From Gammaproteobacteria bacterium UBA7376 (GTDB taxonomy: Bacteria > Pseudomonadota > Gammaproteobacteria > Pseudomonadales > Azotimanducaceae): DNA of 53,243 nt. The notes beneath the pieces are model-generated. The model had not been told where the DNA came from and searched no databases. It worked only from the letters and a program-made list of their open reading frames with translations. Below, one piece after another: positions 1 to 9,628 of this stretch; positions within the stretch are counted from its first letter, which is position 1; each line of letters starts with the position of its first letter. The position numbers and the translations under genes were made by a program. The DNA is taken from positions 64,333-117,575 of the forward strand of contig DKNY01000011.1 of the NCBI GenBank assembly GCA_002470275.1, written 5' to 3'.

Positions 1-402
1 TCATTCAGCGTCTTGGAAATCGGCGGCAGCCCTCAGAACGTCGCGACGAGATATTTGCCCCAGCAGCACGCCATCCTTGACCACCGGGTAACGCCGCCGG
101 TGCTGAGACAAAAACTGCTCCGCGAGGCTCACAATATCCATATCGGGGTCGACGCTTTCCACCGGATGCTGCATGAAATCCGACGCAATCCCAATGGCCT
201 CGTTGTAGTAGCTGTCCTGCAAGAAAACTCGGATCAGGTCAACTTCTGACAGGATGCCCAGAAGGTTTCCCTCCTCGTCTAACACCGGCGCGCCTGAAAT
301 ACGATGCTCCAATAGCTTACCCACTGCCTCAGCCACCGTTGTCTTGGCATTGAAGGTCAACAGGCGCGTGGACATATAGTCTCTAACTTTGAGTGATTTC
401 AT
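1..402 (-). CDS. CBS-pair domain protein
   Basis: A 133-residue protein made almost entirely of two CBS motifs, roughly residues 7-60 and 73-127. Each has the usual strand-helix pattern, for example GAPVLDEEGNLLGILSEVDL and RRYPVVKDGVLLGQISRRD. Isolated CBS pairs usually bind adenine nucleotides or S-adenosylmethionine and act as energy or ligand sensors. No catalytic domain is fused, so the target is unknown. The stop codon lies at the first bases of the window, so the downstream neighbour cannot be seen. It is divergent from the DUF35/thiolase pair, with about 240 bp between. The family call is firm, the role is not. Confidence 0.85.
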   Translation of the reverse strand: MKSLKVRDYMSTRLLTFNAKTTVAEAVGKLLEHRISGAPVLDEEGNLLGILSEVDLIRVFLQDSYYNEAIGIASDFMQHPVESVDPDMDIVSLAEQFLSQHRRRYPVVKDGVLLGQISRRDVLRAAADFQDAE

Positions 403-640
403 AGGCGGAACCTAATCGTTTGGCCTAGAGATGGTGCCAAATTAACGCCGCGGCGTAATAGAATCCAAAAATATGACGACAGCTTCACTAATACCCGTGG
501 GTGCTATCGCATTACCATTGAACCCCGGGCGTTTGTGGATAAATCCGACTTTAGACGCCGGGTTCTGTCCACTAGGCGCTTTCTCGCTGTGGGTGTAAGC
601 TACTTTCTAGGTCAAATGACATACAAGTTTAGGGGAGTTC

Positions 641-1060
641 ATGAGCGATAAACCGCTACCAGCCGTTCCTTATATCAAAATACCCGACGGTGCTGATCCG
701 TACCTCGAGGCTCAAAAGTGTGGCAGCTGTGGATCCACCTTTTTAGGGGAACGCGATGTCTGCTCCAAGTGCGGCGCAAGAGATCAAATGTCTGCTATCA
801 AACTGCCTAACAGCGGCAAACTCTACTCGTTTTCCATCGTTCATCGTTCCTTCCCGGGAATAGAAGTACCCTATATCAGCGCCATCGTTGATCTGGATGA
901 CGGCACCGCGATCAAAGGCAATTTGATAAACGTTGAGCCCGATCCGGAGAAAATTGAATTCGACATGCCCGTGGAGGTGATTTTCGCAGATGCCCTGGGC
1001 CGGAAAGACAAGGAAGGCAATAGCTATCTATCCTATTTCTTTCAGCCCAAACAATCCTGA
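641..1060 (+). CDS. Zn-ribbon OB-fold protein (DUF35 family)
   Basis: A 139-residue protein with an N-terminal rubredoxin-like zinc ribbon, four cysteines in CGSC and CSKC at about residues 28-46, followed by an OB-fold (GKLYSFSIVHRSF, then YISAIVDLDDGTAIKGNL). DUF35 proteins partner with thiolases or acyl-CoA-modifying enzymes and are thought to bind CoA or act as structural subunits. A strong AGGGGAG Shine-Dalgarno precedes the ATG. The thiolase gene starts 38 bp downstream on the same strand, so the two are almost certainly co-transcribed and may form a complex. The acyl substrate cannot be deduced. Confidence 0.88.
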   Translation: MSDKPLPAVPYIKIPDGADPYLEAQKCGSCGSTFLGERDVCSKCGARDQMSAIKLPNSGKLYSFSIVHRSFPGIEVPYISAIVDLDDGTAIKGNLINVEPDPEKIEFDMPVEVIFADALGRKDKEGNSYLSYFFQPKQS

Positions 1061-1098
1061 GCTAACAGTAGATAAGCCTAAATGGAGAGGAGAATAAA

Positions 1099-2241
1099 AT
1101 GACAGACGCCTATATCGTCGGTGTAGACATGATCAAGTTCGGGCGTTTCCCGGATAAAACCGTACCCCAGCTGGGTGCCCAAGCGGCACTGATGGCCTTG
1201 GATGACTGTGGCCTAAAAATTCAGGATATGCAGGCGCTTTACTGCGGCAATCTGGGTCAGGCTTCTGCCATGGTGGGTCAGCGGGTGCTGCAGGAAATCG
1301 GACAAACGGGGATTCCCGTGGTCAACGTCGCCAACGCCTGCGCCACGGGCGCGACGGCCTTTCGCGAAGCCTGGGCCTCGGTCAAGGCTGGCCTTTACGA
1401 TGTGGTGATCGCCGTGGGCGTTGAACAAATGGGCAAGGGATTGCTTGGCGGCGGAGGCGGCAAGGCCGGGATTCCGAAAGAAGGCCTCATGGGTTCCGGC
1501 ACCATGCCTGCCGTGTTCGCCGAAGCGGGCATGGAACATGCGCGTCACTACGGCACCACCTTTGAACAATTCGCCAAGGTTTCGGTGAAGAACCATCACC
1601 ATTCGACCCTCAACGCGAAAGCGATGTATCAAATCGAAACCCCTCTAGAGGAGGTCATGAATGCAGAGATGATCTCTTATCCAAACACCAAGCTTATGTG
1701 CTCGGTCAACGTGGACGGTTCCGCGGCAGCGGTCATTTGTTCGGAGCAAAAGGCCCGTGAACTTGGCTTGATGAGCCGCGCCATTAAGGTCCGTGCCTCG
1801 GTTTTAGCATCGGACCCCTGGCAGGAGCGCGACCTGGTGATGCCCGACGTCAATTCCTGCACTCAGATTGCCGCGCAAAATGCCTATGAAATGGCTGGCG
1901 TCGGCCCAGAAGATATTGACCTGATCGAGCTACATGACTGCTTTGCCACCGCCGAAATTCTTCACTACGGTAACCTCGGCATCTGTAAGCAAGAAGACGC
2001 GGGCAGGATGATCGATGAAGGTGAGGTAGCGCTGGGCGGCAGAATTCCGGTCAATGTTTCCGGCGGCCTGCTGTCCAAGGGACACCCCTTGGGCGCCACG
2101 GGGATTGCCAACATTTACGAAGTGAGTACGCATCTACGAAACGAGGCTGGCGCTCGTCAGGTCCAAGGCGCGAAGATTGGCCTCACCCATGTCATCGGCC
2201 TGGGCAGTGCCTGTGCGATCCACGTCCTGGAGAGGGCCTAG
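1099..2241 (+). CDS. Thiolase family protein (SCP-x/lipid-transfer type)
   Basis: A 380-residue thiolase-fold protein. The nucleophile region is NACATGATAFREA near residues 82-94. The HDCFATAE segment and the GGLLSKGHPLGATG loop supply the distal catalytic residues, and a C-terminal GLGSACAIHVLE completes the site. This arrangement is typical of the SCP-x/lipid-transfer thiolases that cleave or condense branched or steroid-like acyl-CoAs rather than of FadA or PhaA. GAGGAG lies 7-8 nt before the ATG. It follows the DUF35 gene, a pairing often seen with this thiolase type. The precise substrate is not deducible. Confidence 0.88.
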   Translation: MTDAYIVGVDMIKFGRFPDKTVPQLGAQAALMALDDCGLKIQDMQALYCGNLGQASAMVGQRVLQEIGQTGIPVVNVANACATGATAFREAWASVKAGLYDVVIAVGVEQMGKGLLGGGGGKAGIPKEGLMGSGTMPAVFAEAGMEHARHYGTTFEQFAKVSVKNHHHSTLNAKAMYQIETPLEEVMNAEMISYPNTKLMCSVNVDGSAAAVICSEQKARELGLMSRAIKVRASVLASDPWQERDLVMPDVNSCTQIAAQNAYEMAGVGPEDIDLIELHDCFATAEILHYGNLGICKQEDAGRMIDEGEVALGGRIPVNVSGGLLSKGHPLGATGIANIYEVSTHLRNEAGARQVQGAKIGLTHVIGLGSACAIHVLERA

Positions 2242-2292
2242 GCCCATCAAAGGCTCAAGCCTGTTTAGGGCTAAGCAACAACAACAATAAAG

Positions 2293-2324
2293 GCGTTAAC
2301 AACAGCGTGCCCTGTTGTTAACGC
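2293..2324. repeat. Perfect 13-bp inverted repeat (hairpin)
   Basis: GCGTTAACAACAG and its exact complement flank a 6-nt loop (CGTGCC) in the thiolase/phosphoesterase gap, ending 18 bp before the phosphoesterase ATG. It could terminate the thiolase transcript, but no T-tract follows on the plus strand. A T-rich run follows on the minus strand. It could also be an operator or an mRNA-stabilising hairpin. Confidence 0.7.
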
Positions 2325-2342
2325 AGATTCTGAGGGCTTGCT

Positions 2343-2825
2343 ATGCGCGTTGGCGTTGTCAGTGATACTCACAATAACCTGAAAAACGTTTCCGCCATCG
2401 TCGACCTTTTCAACGCGCATCAGGTAGACCGCGTTATTCATACCGGGGACATCACTCAGGCCAAGACGTTAGACGTTTTCGCTAACCTGGCGGCGCCTCT
2501 CTATGGTGTTTTTGGAAATAACGACCTAGAGCGAGAGGCTTTGGAAGCAGCCATTGCCCGGCACGGCTTTGAATTTCATGAGCCTCCCTTTACGACCCGC
2601 TGGGCGGGTAGAGAACTCATTGTGGTTCATGATCCTCTTGAGTTTGCAGGCCATCTTAGAGATCAGGACCTGGCCCTGCACGGGCATACGCACCGCTATC
2701 GGCTGGAGCGCGATGGGGCTCGGACAATCTTTAATCCCGGCGAATGCGCGGGCTTTATGCGAGGACTAAACGCCATCGGCATCGTCAACCTTGACGCCAT
2801 GGACTGCGAAATCCTGCGCTTCTAG
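2343..2825 (+). CDS. YfcE/MJ0936-type metallophosphoesterase
   Basis: A 160-residue calcineurin-like phosphoesterase. All metal-ligand motifs are present in order: SDTHNN near residue 7, HTGDIT near 38, GVFGNND near 60, VVHDP near 99 and LHGHTHRY near 115, ending with the NPGE loop. This family hydrolyses phosphodiesters in vitro; the physiological substrate is generally unknown. GAGG lies 7 nt before the ATG. Its stop codon overlaps that of the convergent DUF1499 gene: the four bases CTAG at 2822-2825 carry both TAG stops. Confidence 0.87.
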   Translation: MRVGVVSDTHNNLKNVSAIVDLFNAHQVDRVIHTGDITQAKTLDVFANLAAPLYGVFGNNDLEREALEAAIARHGFEFHEPPFTTRWAGRELIVVHDPLEFAGHLRDQDLALHGHTHRYRLERDGARTIFNPGECAGFMRGLNAIGIVNLDAMDCEILRF

Positions 2826-3571
2826 CGCAATCCGTTAAGGATCCTCTCAATACGTCTCGCGTTTGCGCCAGCATCCGTGGTGCCCACCCGAGACACGCTA
2901 TGGATATCCACCCTACGCATCCCCTCGGATTCACGAATTCGGACGACCACGTCATCCTTAAAACCAAACCAGAAAGTCGTCGCGGTGCCTTCAACGGTGC
3001 CCAGCGCCGTATTCACCGCCACGATCTCGATACCTAGCTCGCGCATTACCGCCTGGGTCAAGCTCATCAACTCCTCGCTGCTACGCAGACTGCTCAGGGT
3101 CTCAAGCCCAGGGTAAGCCTCACGCTGAATATCGGCCAGCACCGCTGCGTCATAGGTATGCGGGTTCGCATTTTCCGCTGCTCTGATCGGTACTAGGGCC
3201 GAAAATTCCGGCGGGTCTTGAATGTCAGTTGAGATGTTGTGAATGGGCGGCACCGCAGCAGCAGCAGAAAGCTGAACGCCAGCCTGCACTAGCACTAGGG
3301 TACTCAAGACCAAGCCGATCAGTACGCTTGAACGATCCTCTACCAGACCCTTGCGCCAGCAAATGATCGCAGCAATAACGCCAAGGAAGGCGATGCCGGC
3401 TGCCAAAACAATGCCGCAGACAAGGAGAAAAAATCCAACGAGGTAGTCCCAGAGACCAAGACGATACCCGAGCGCGCCGACAACCAGACAGAGGATCGAG
3501 ATCACGCCGCCAACGAGTAGCGCCTGAGACCACCAACGACGCTTTTCAGCAAAAACTTCACCCATTTCCAT
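2822..3571 (-). CDS. Membrane protein with C-terminal DUF1499 domain
   Basis: A 249-residue protein. The N-terminal half has three or four hydrophobic segments (about residues 16-37, 40-68 and 83-105). The soluble C-terminal half matches DUF1499, with the diagnostic VDIHSVSRVGTTDAGANARRI stretch near the end. DUF1499 proteins are widespread in proteobacteria and have no assigned function. It is a single gene between convergent and divergent neighbours, so context gives no hint. Confidence 0.75.
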   Translation of the reverse strand: MEMGEVFAEKRRWWSQALLVGGVISILCLVVGALGYRLGLWDYLVGFFLLVCGIVLAAGIAFLGVIAAIICWRKGLVEDRSSVLIGLVLSTLVLVQAGVQLSAAAAVPPIHNISTDIQDPPEFSALVPIRAAENANPHTYDAAVLADIQREAYPGLETLSSLRSSEELMSLTQAVMRELGIEIVAVNTALGTVEGTATTFWFGFKDDVVVRIRESEGMRRVDIHSVSRVGTTDAGANARRIERILNGLR

Positions 3572-3774
3572 CTCCCTAGACCGGATTTCACATCATCCCC
3601 CGCCCAGACAATAAGTCAAACATCGTGAAGGGGCCGTTGCCGAAACGGTCGTAGAAAGGTGCACAGATTGGCACCCAGCGCTGGCGTCGGTGCGTCTAGC
3701 AACCAAATATCAGGTATAGTCCCGCGCGTCTGGGAAACATCCCGCCAACTCAACAAAGAACTCAGGAACCTGCA

Positions 3775-5139
3775 GTGACCGCATCATCCATGGACGACTT
3801 AGTCTCGCTCGCAAAGCGACGTGGTTTCATATTCCAATCCAGCGACATCTACGGTGGTCTCCAGGGTGTCTACGACTATGGCCCTCTCGGCGTTGAGCTT
3901 AAGAACAATTTGAAGGCAGCCTGGTGGCGAGCCATGGTCTACGATCGGGACGACATCGAGGGCCTGGACGCAGCCATACTGACTAACCCAATGACGCTAC
4001 GGCATTCGGGGCATGAGGCTACGTTCACAGACCCGCTGGTGGACTGCCGTGCCTGCAAAAGCCGATGGCGAGCGGATCATCTGGAGGGCAATACCTGCCC
4101 AGGGTGCGGGTCCAATGACCTGACGGAGCCTAGGCCCTTCAATCTAATGTTTAAAACCCAGGTGGGCCCGGTGCAGGATGGCGGCAGCTTTGCCTATCTG
4201 CGCCCGGAGACGGCCCAGGCAATTTTCACCAACTTCAAGAACGTGGTTGATTCCACCTCCCCTAAGTTGCCCTTCGGCATCGCCCAAATTGGTAAGGCTT
4301 TTCGAAATGAAATCACCCCTCGGAATTTCATTTTCAGGGTTCGGGAGTTTGAGCAAATGGAGCTCGAGTTTTTCGTCAAGGCGGGCGAAGACGAGGCCTG
4401 GCACCGCACCTGGGTCGACCTGCGCCTGGACTGGTGGGAGCAGCAGGGGGTTCCTAAGGACCAGCTAGAGCTTTACCACGTGCCTGCTGACGAATTGGCC
4501 CACTACAGCAAGGCCACTGTTGACGTCATGTACCGCTTCCCCCATGGCTTGGAGGAACTAGAGGGCATAGCTAATCGGACGGACTTTGACCTGGGCTCGC
4601 ATACCAAGAACCAAGACGATTTCGAACTCCAGGCCAAGGTTGAGCCGAATAGCGATTCCAACGCTAAACTGGCCATGCAGGATCTCGAGGCCAAGGCCTG
4701 GCATGTTCCCTTCGTGATCGAACCCTCCGCCGGAGTGGATCGTGGCGTGCTGGCCGTCATGAACGAAGCCTACCGAGTGGAGGAACTAGAGAACGGCAAT
4801 ACCCGAACGGTAATGTCCTTCAAACCTCATTTAGCGCCTATCAAGGTGGCCATCCTCCCCCTCAAGCGGAACCATGAAGGCATCGTCACCAAGGCCAAAG
4901 AGATCAAAAAGAACCTGATGCGCCTGGGTGTAGGCCGAATCTTCTATGAGGATACGGGGAATATCGGTAAGGGCTACCGACGCCATGACGAAGTGGGCAC
5001 ACCTCTCTGCGTCACCGTCGACTTCCAGACCATTGAAGAAGACGATACCGTCACCGTGCGTCATCGCGACAGCATGGCTCAACAGCGCGTCGCGGTCAGC
5101 GAGCTGCCCGCATTCGTTGAAGAGTTTATGCGTTCCTAG
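3775..5139 (+). CDS. glyS: Glycyl-tRNA synthetase, single-subunit type
   Basis: A 454-residue class II synthetase that charges tRNA-Gly. It contains the GlyRS opening ([25 protein letters not shown]), a zinc-knuckle-like CRACKSRW...CPGC insertion near residues 86-112, class II motif 2 (FRNEITPRN, then [14 protein letters not shown]), motif 3 ([10 protein letters not shown]) and an anticodon-binding domain from about residue 355. It is the homodimeric alpha2 form known from Gram-positives, Thermus, archaea and eukaryotes, not the alpha2beta2 GlyQ/GlyS pair usual in gammaproteobacteria. The start is GTG; an in-frame ATG five codons later is an alternative. The symbol follows common usage for this form. 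Confidence 0.95.
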   Translation: MTASSMDDLVSLAKRRGFIFQSSDIYGGLQGVYDYGPLGVELKNNLKAAWWRAMVYDRDDIEGLDAAILTNPMTLRHSGHEATFTDPLVDCRACKSRWRADHLEGNTCPGCGSNDLTEPRPFNLMFKTQVGPVQDGGSFAYLRPETAQAIFTNFKNVVDSTSPKLPFGIAQIGKAFRNEITPRNFIFRVREFEQMELEFFVKAGEDEAWHRTWVDLRLDWWEQQGVPKDQLELYHVPADELAHYSKATVDVMYRFPHGLEELEGIANRTDFDLGSHTKNQDDFELQAKVEPNSDSNAKLAMQDLEAKAWHVPFVIEPSAGVDRGVLAVMNEAYRVEELENGNTRTVMSFKPHLAPIKVAILPLKRNHEGIVTKAKEIKKNLMRLGVGRIFYEDTGNIGKGYRRHDEVGTPLCVTVDFQTIEEDDTVTVRHRDSMAQQRVAVSELPAFVEEFMRS

Positions 5140-5258
5140 CAGGGCGCCGAGCGAACAGTCTCTTAGAATTTAACTACCTTTGCGACTCGCCCGTTGCAGA
5201 TTTGTCTGTAAGCCCCTAACCTTTTCGTTAGATTAAATTCGGTATGTAGGGAGAGGGT

Positions 5259-7577
5259 ATGACCGAAGATCATCATCGCGCGCCACGCGTTTCGGCGATT
5301 TTCATTGGCGCCATCGGGCTGGGCATGCTGGCCTCAGGCCTGGAGCTTGTTTGGCTAGGCGGAAGCTTCTTCTATGCCAGCGCCGGTTTGCTGATGTTTC
5401 TGTCCGCCATCGAGTTGTTCCGAGGCAGCAGCCGAGGCTTTGTCCTCTTCGGGCTTGTGCTCCTGCTCAATCTCGCCTGGTCGGTTTATGAAACCGGCAG
5501 CGACATCTGGCTAACGGGGTCACGTATTTGGCTTATCGGGCTGATCAGCATCTGGCTCTGTATGCCCTGGGTTCGACGTCGTCTTTGGCCAGATCCCATG
5601 CCGGCACTGATTACCCTGCGAACGTTTCAGGTCGGTGCCCTGGCGTCCACTCTGGTTCTGGGGTCCATGGTTCTCGACCTGCTATCAGAGGACATCCGGC
5701 CCATCACGACTCCCGCCCTGCCTGTACCGGAGGCCTCCGACTGGAGCGCCTATGGTGCCAGTGAACGAGGAACCCGATACGCCGCACTCACCCAGATAAA
5801 CAAAGAGAATGTTCCCTACCTGAAACAGGCTTGGCGGATGGAAACCGGCAGAGTCGGGCGTTTTAGCGGTACGCCGATTCAAATAGGGGACGGCCTCTAT
5901 CTCTGCACCGCCCAAAACGTGATGATCGCGCTGGACCCAGACAGCGGCGAAGAGCGGTGGCGATATGATCCAGAAAATAAAACGCCACCCTACGGCATCC
6001 TGGGCAACTGCCGGGGCGTGACCTACTACAGCCTGCCCGATGCCAACGCGGGAGAGGTATGCGCCGAGCGTATTTTCACTGCCACCACCGACGCGCGAAT
6101 GATCGCCGTGGATAAGCAAACTGGCCGTCCCTGCGAAGATTTTGGTGAGAACGGTCAAATCTCTCTCCTAGCCGGCATGGGCGAAGTAAAACCGCTGTAC
6201 TACTTTGTGACCTCTCCCCCAACGGTGGCCAGTGGCACCTTAGTTGTCGGCGGTTGGGTGATGGATAACCGGGAGGTTGACGAGCCATCCGGCGTAGTGC
6301 GCGCCTATGACCCGAGAACGGGTGAGCTGGTCTGGGCCTGGGATATGGGGAGAGAGGGCGAAACCCAGATGCCCAACAAGGGAGAAACCTATACCCGTGG
6401 CACCCCCAACGTTTGGAGCCTGATGTCCGCCGATGACGAGCTGGGGCTGGTCTATGTGCCCACGGGGAACGCAACACCCGATTATTTTGGCGGGCATCGC
6501 ACTCAGGTTATGGACAAGTACGCCAGCTCCGTGGTCGCCATTGATGCGAAAACAGGCCTCACCCGCTGGCATTTTCAAACCACCCATCATGACGTTTGGG
6601 ATTATGACGTACCGTCCCAGCCCACCCTGGTCGACATTAGGATCAATGACCAGGTCCGGAAGGCAGTGGTGGTGCCCACCAAACGCAGCGAGATCTTTGT
6701 GCTCGACCGAGAGACCGGGGAGCCCCTGACCGAAGTGACAGAGCGCCCGGTACCTCAAACCGATCTGCCCGGGGAGCGTTCTTCCGCCACCCAGCCGTTT
6801 TCCACCGGAATGCCGTCCTTTGCCTACCCACGCTTAACCGAGGCGGACTTGTTTGGCTACACTCCCTTCGACCAAATGGCCTGCCGAAAAACCTTCCTTC
6901 GGCTTCGCTATGAGGGGCCCATGACGCCACCCTCCGTGGAGGGCACCGTTCTTTATCCCGGGCCGGCAGGCGGGATGAATTGGGGGAGCGTGGCCGTGGA
7001 CCCAGCCCGAGGCTTGCTAGTCGTCAACACACTGCAGCTGCCCTGGGTGGTGCATATGATTCCCCAGGAGCCAAATCAGACCAACGCCGAGGCCCCCCCA
7101 GATCGCGGCTATGGTATCGGTGGGCCTCAGCTTGGCACGCCCTTCGCCGCCCGGGTGCTGCCGCTGTCATCCCCCCTTGCCCTACCCTGCATCAAGCCCC
7201 CCATTGGAGAAATGGCGGTCGTAGATTTGGCAACCCAGAAAGTGATCTGGCGCAAGGGTATGGGCCTGGGCGAGCTCGGGTTTCCTTACGCTGCTGGTTC
7301 AATTGTCACCGCTGGCGGGCTGATTTTTCATGCCGCCATCGCCGACGGCTATGTTCGAGCCATTGACGTAGAAACGGGTGCCGAGTTGTGGGCGGAGGCC
7401 TTAAGGTCGCCCTCAGATGCGACCCCTATGACCTATACCAGTCCCAAGACAGGCAGGCAGTACCTATTGGTCACCCTGCCGGGCCAGGCGATCTCCTATA
7501 CCAGCGCCCATGAAGACCCTGATAATCCCAGCACCACTGGCGGCGGCGAAGTCATCGCTTATGCCCTGCCGCCCTAG
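5259..7577 (+). CDS. gcd: Membrane-bound PQQ-dependent dehydrogenase, glucose/quinate/shikimate family
   Basis: A 772-residue quinoprotein. About five hydrophobic helices occupy residues 10-145, as in Gcd, and a periplasmic eight-bladed PQQ propeller follows (WSAYGASERGTRYAALTQIN, TRGTPNVWS, TTHHDVWDYDVPSQPTLVDI, GGMNWGSVAVDP). The HHDVWDYD segment carries the presumed catalytic aspartate. These enzymes oxidise aldoses or cyclic polyols in the periplasm and pass electrons to ubiquinone. Length is close to the roughly 800 residues usual for the family. GGAGAGGG precedes the ATG. No PQQ synthesis genes are in the window. Exact sugar or polyol specificity is not decidable. Confidence 0.9.
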   Translation: MTEDHHRAPRVSAIFIGAIGLGMLASGLELVWLGGSFFYASAGLLMFLSAIELFRGSSRGFVLFGLVLLLNLAWSVYETGSDIWLTGSRIWLIGLISIWLCMPWVRRRLWPDPMPALITLRTFQVGALASTLVLGSMVLDLLSEDIRPITTPALPVPEASDWSAYGASERGTRYAALTQINKENVPYLKQAWRMETGRVGRFSGTPIQIGDGLYLCTAQNVMIALDPDSGEERWRYDPENKTPPYGILGNCRGVTYYSLPDANAGEVCAERIFTATTDARMIAVDKQTGRPCEDFGENGQISLLAGMGEVKPLYYFVTSPPTVASGTLVVGGWVMDNREVDEPSGVVRAYDPRTGELVWAWDMGREGETQMPNKGETYTRGTPNVWSLMSADDELGLVYVPTGNATPDYFGGHRTQVMDKYASSVVAIDAKTGLTRWHFQTTHHDVWDYDVPSQPTLVDIRINDQVRKAVVVPTKRSEIFVLDRETGEPLTEVTERPVPQTDLPGERSSATQPFSTGMPSFAYPRLTEADLFGYTPFDQMACRKTFLRLRYEGPMTPPSVEGTVLYPGPAGGMNWGSVAVDPARGLLVVNTLQLPWVVHMIPQEPNQTNAEAPPDRGYGIGGPQLGTPFAARVLPLSSPLALPCIKPPIGEMAVVDLATQKVIWRKGMGLGELGFPYAAGSIVTAGGLIFHAAIADGYVRAIDVETGAELWAEALRSPSDATPMTYTSPKTGRQYLLVTLPGQAISYTSAHEDPDNPSTTGGGEVIAYALPP

Positions 7578-7690
7578 AACAGGCTTAGGCTTGAACGCTA
7601 TACCCAGGGCTAAGGACGCGATGGATATGAGAGCGCGAGAGCAAGAATCCGTCTAATTTGAATCACCCTGCAAACGCTGTCGTAGCTTTC

Positions 7691-9586
7691 CTAGGAGTCC
7701 GTGGGGGCAACCGCCAGGCGCCGGCGGCGCAGCATCCGCCAACCCAAGAGGCCGATACCAAGAGCAACACTCAGGACTGCCACGACTAGCATCCAGCGAT
7801 AAAGCGGATCAACAAGCACTTTGAGCAGCACAAACCGAGCTTCACAGTTCCAGTCACACTTTCCGACGTATAGGGCACTGAGGTCACGCGTTAAAGGCGG
7901 CTCAGGCTCAATCAGACCAATGTCTTTAGCATAGCTCGCGTAAACACCCTGCAGCCGCTCAGATATGGCCGGATGGTCCTCAGCCACGCTGGTGGTTTCG
8001 CCAGGATCCTTGGCCATGTTGTATAGCTGCCAGGTGTTATCACCAAGAGGCGGCCCCATGCGCGACAGCTTCCAAACGCCGTCACGCACTGACCGGTTGC
8101 CGAATAGCTCAGTGATGATCGGTGTTGGGCGGGGACTGTCGTCGCCTTCCCAATTGGCCACCAGCGTCAGCCCTCGAGGGTGGGGCTTGTCGCGATACAG
8201 GGGAGACGTCTGGGGGTCGAACCCTGCCAGCTCATAAAGGGTCGGGGTGAGGTCGGCTATATGGCCCAACCGCCTATTGATCACGCCCCGAGCCACGTTC
8301 GGTCCAGCGACAATGAGTGGAACCCGTGTGCCCCCGTCAGCGATTGCACCCTTAAACAATCTCAGGGGCCCGTTGAGAGCACCGGCCCATTCCCCGTCAA
8401 TGAAGGTATGCGTACCGGGTCGTCCGGCATTGGCCGGATTCATGTCGCGCTCTTGATGCAGCCATTCTCGGCTTGTTTGCGGATAGACCAATGGGGTAAG
8501 GGCGGATACGCCATTGTCGGACAAAAACACCACATAGGTATCCTCTAGTTCACCCTCGGCCTCCAAATAGGCAAGGACTCGGCCCAGATTTTCATCCAGT
8601 AGTTCGATCATGGCCGCGTAGATCTCCACCGGCCGAGTGTCCATCCGTCGCATCGCCTCAGACCGATCTTTCCAAGGGGGTTTTGCACCCGGAAGTATTG
8701 GAGGCAACGGCAGGAGATCTGCCGGCTGCCCGGCAGCGGGAAACAAACCGCTCGCTTTCAATGCCGCCACCCGCCGTGCACGCACCTCGTCAGGCCCATC
8801 GTCAAAAGCACCGCGATACTTGTTCAACCAGGCATCTGGCACCTGCAGCGGGTCGTGGGGAGCCGTATAGGCAAGATAGGAAAAAAAGGGCGCGTTTCGA
8901 TCTCGAGCATCAAGAAAGTCGATCATCCTATCCGTGTAGTAAGTGGTTGAATAGAAATCCGGGGGCAGACTCGTAACTCGCTCCCCGTCCTCGAAGTAGT
9001 GAGGCGGCTCGGCCGGGTTCAATTCCAATTGGTCAGCGAAGTGACTGACGCCGCCTTCGCGCAAGATGAAGCTTCGATCGAAGCCGCGTTGGCTTGGATA
9101 CTGGTCTGGATTCCGCCCGACATGCCACTTGCCGCTGATCAAGGTGTGATAACCAATGGACTGCAGACCTTCAGCCACAGTGACCACGCCATCATGCAGC
9201 TGGCCTTGGTAGAGGACAGAGTCTTGTTGGTTGAGCGCTTGCTGCAGGTTTTGGGTTCCAACACCAGCCTCGTGGCTGGACAGGCCTGTCAGCAACATAG
9301 CACGCGATGGGGCGCAGCTAGGGCTTGCGTAGAACTGGCTCATAATCGTGCCTTGGCCCGCAAGTTTGTCGATATTGGGCGTGCGAATCTCGCTGCCAAA
9401 TGCGCCAATATCAGCCCAGCCCAGATCGTCGGCAAGAACAACTAAGAAGTTGGGTGGCGACTGAGTCTCTGACGCTTGGGCGGCAGCGGTGCCTGCAGCC
9501 GATGCCAGCCCTGCACCCACCATAAAGGAGATGATCGAGAGATAGCCGCGCAACCAGTGTCTCCTTCTCGAAGGGTAGCACCCCAT
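7691..9586 (-). CDS. Arylsulfatase, secreted, with C-terminal membrane anchor
   Basis: A 631-residue sulfatase. An arginine-rich start and a hydrophobic segment form a signal peptide. Then come the calcium-binding VVLADDLGWADIG, the formylglycine site SCAPSRAMLLTG (CxPSR), ISGKWHVGR, and FLSDNG in the second half. About 40 residues from the C-terminus a hydrophobic helix followed by RMLRRRR should anchor the enzyme in the inner membrane facing the periplasm. It needs Cys-to-formylglycine maturation. The chosen ATG has AGGGG four bases upstream; another ATG 42 bp earlier lacks any such site. The C-terminal anchor is unusual for bacterial arylsulfatases, which normally end soluble. Confidence 0.9.
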   Translation of the reverse strand: MGCYPSRRRHWLRGYLSIISFMVGAGLASAAGTAAAQASETQSPPNFLVVLADDLGWADIGAFGSEIRTPNIDKLAGQGTIMSQFYASPSCAPSRAMLLTGLSSHEAGVGTQNLQQALNQQDSVLYQGQLHDGVVTVAEGLQSIGYHTLISGKWHVGRNPDQYPSQRGFDRSFILREGGVSHFADQLELNPAEPPHYFEDGERVTSLPPDFYSTTYYTDRMIDFLDARDRNAPFFSYLAYTAPHDPLQVPDAWLNKYRGAFDDGPDEVRARRVAALKASGLFPAAGQPADLLPLPPILPGAKPPWKDRSEAMRRMDTRPVEIYAAMIELLDENLGRVLAYLEAEGELEDTYVVFLSDNGVSALTPLVYPQTSREWLHQERDMNPANAGRPGTHTFIDGEWAGALNGPLRLFKGAIADGGTRVPLIVAGPNVARGVINRRLGHIADLTPTLYELAGFDPQTSPLYRDKPHPRGLTLVANWEGDDSPRPTPIITELFGNRSVRDGVWKLSRMGPPLGDNTWQLYNMAKDPGETTSVAEDHPAISERLQGVYASYAKDIGLIEPEPPLTRDLSALYVGKCDWNCEARFVLLKVLVDPLYRWMLVVAVLSVALGIGLLGWRMLRRRRLAVAPTDS

Positions 9587-9628
9587 GATGCCCCTGTTGG
9601 CGTTAATGATAGTCTCTACCCCTCTCAT

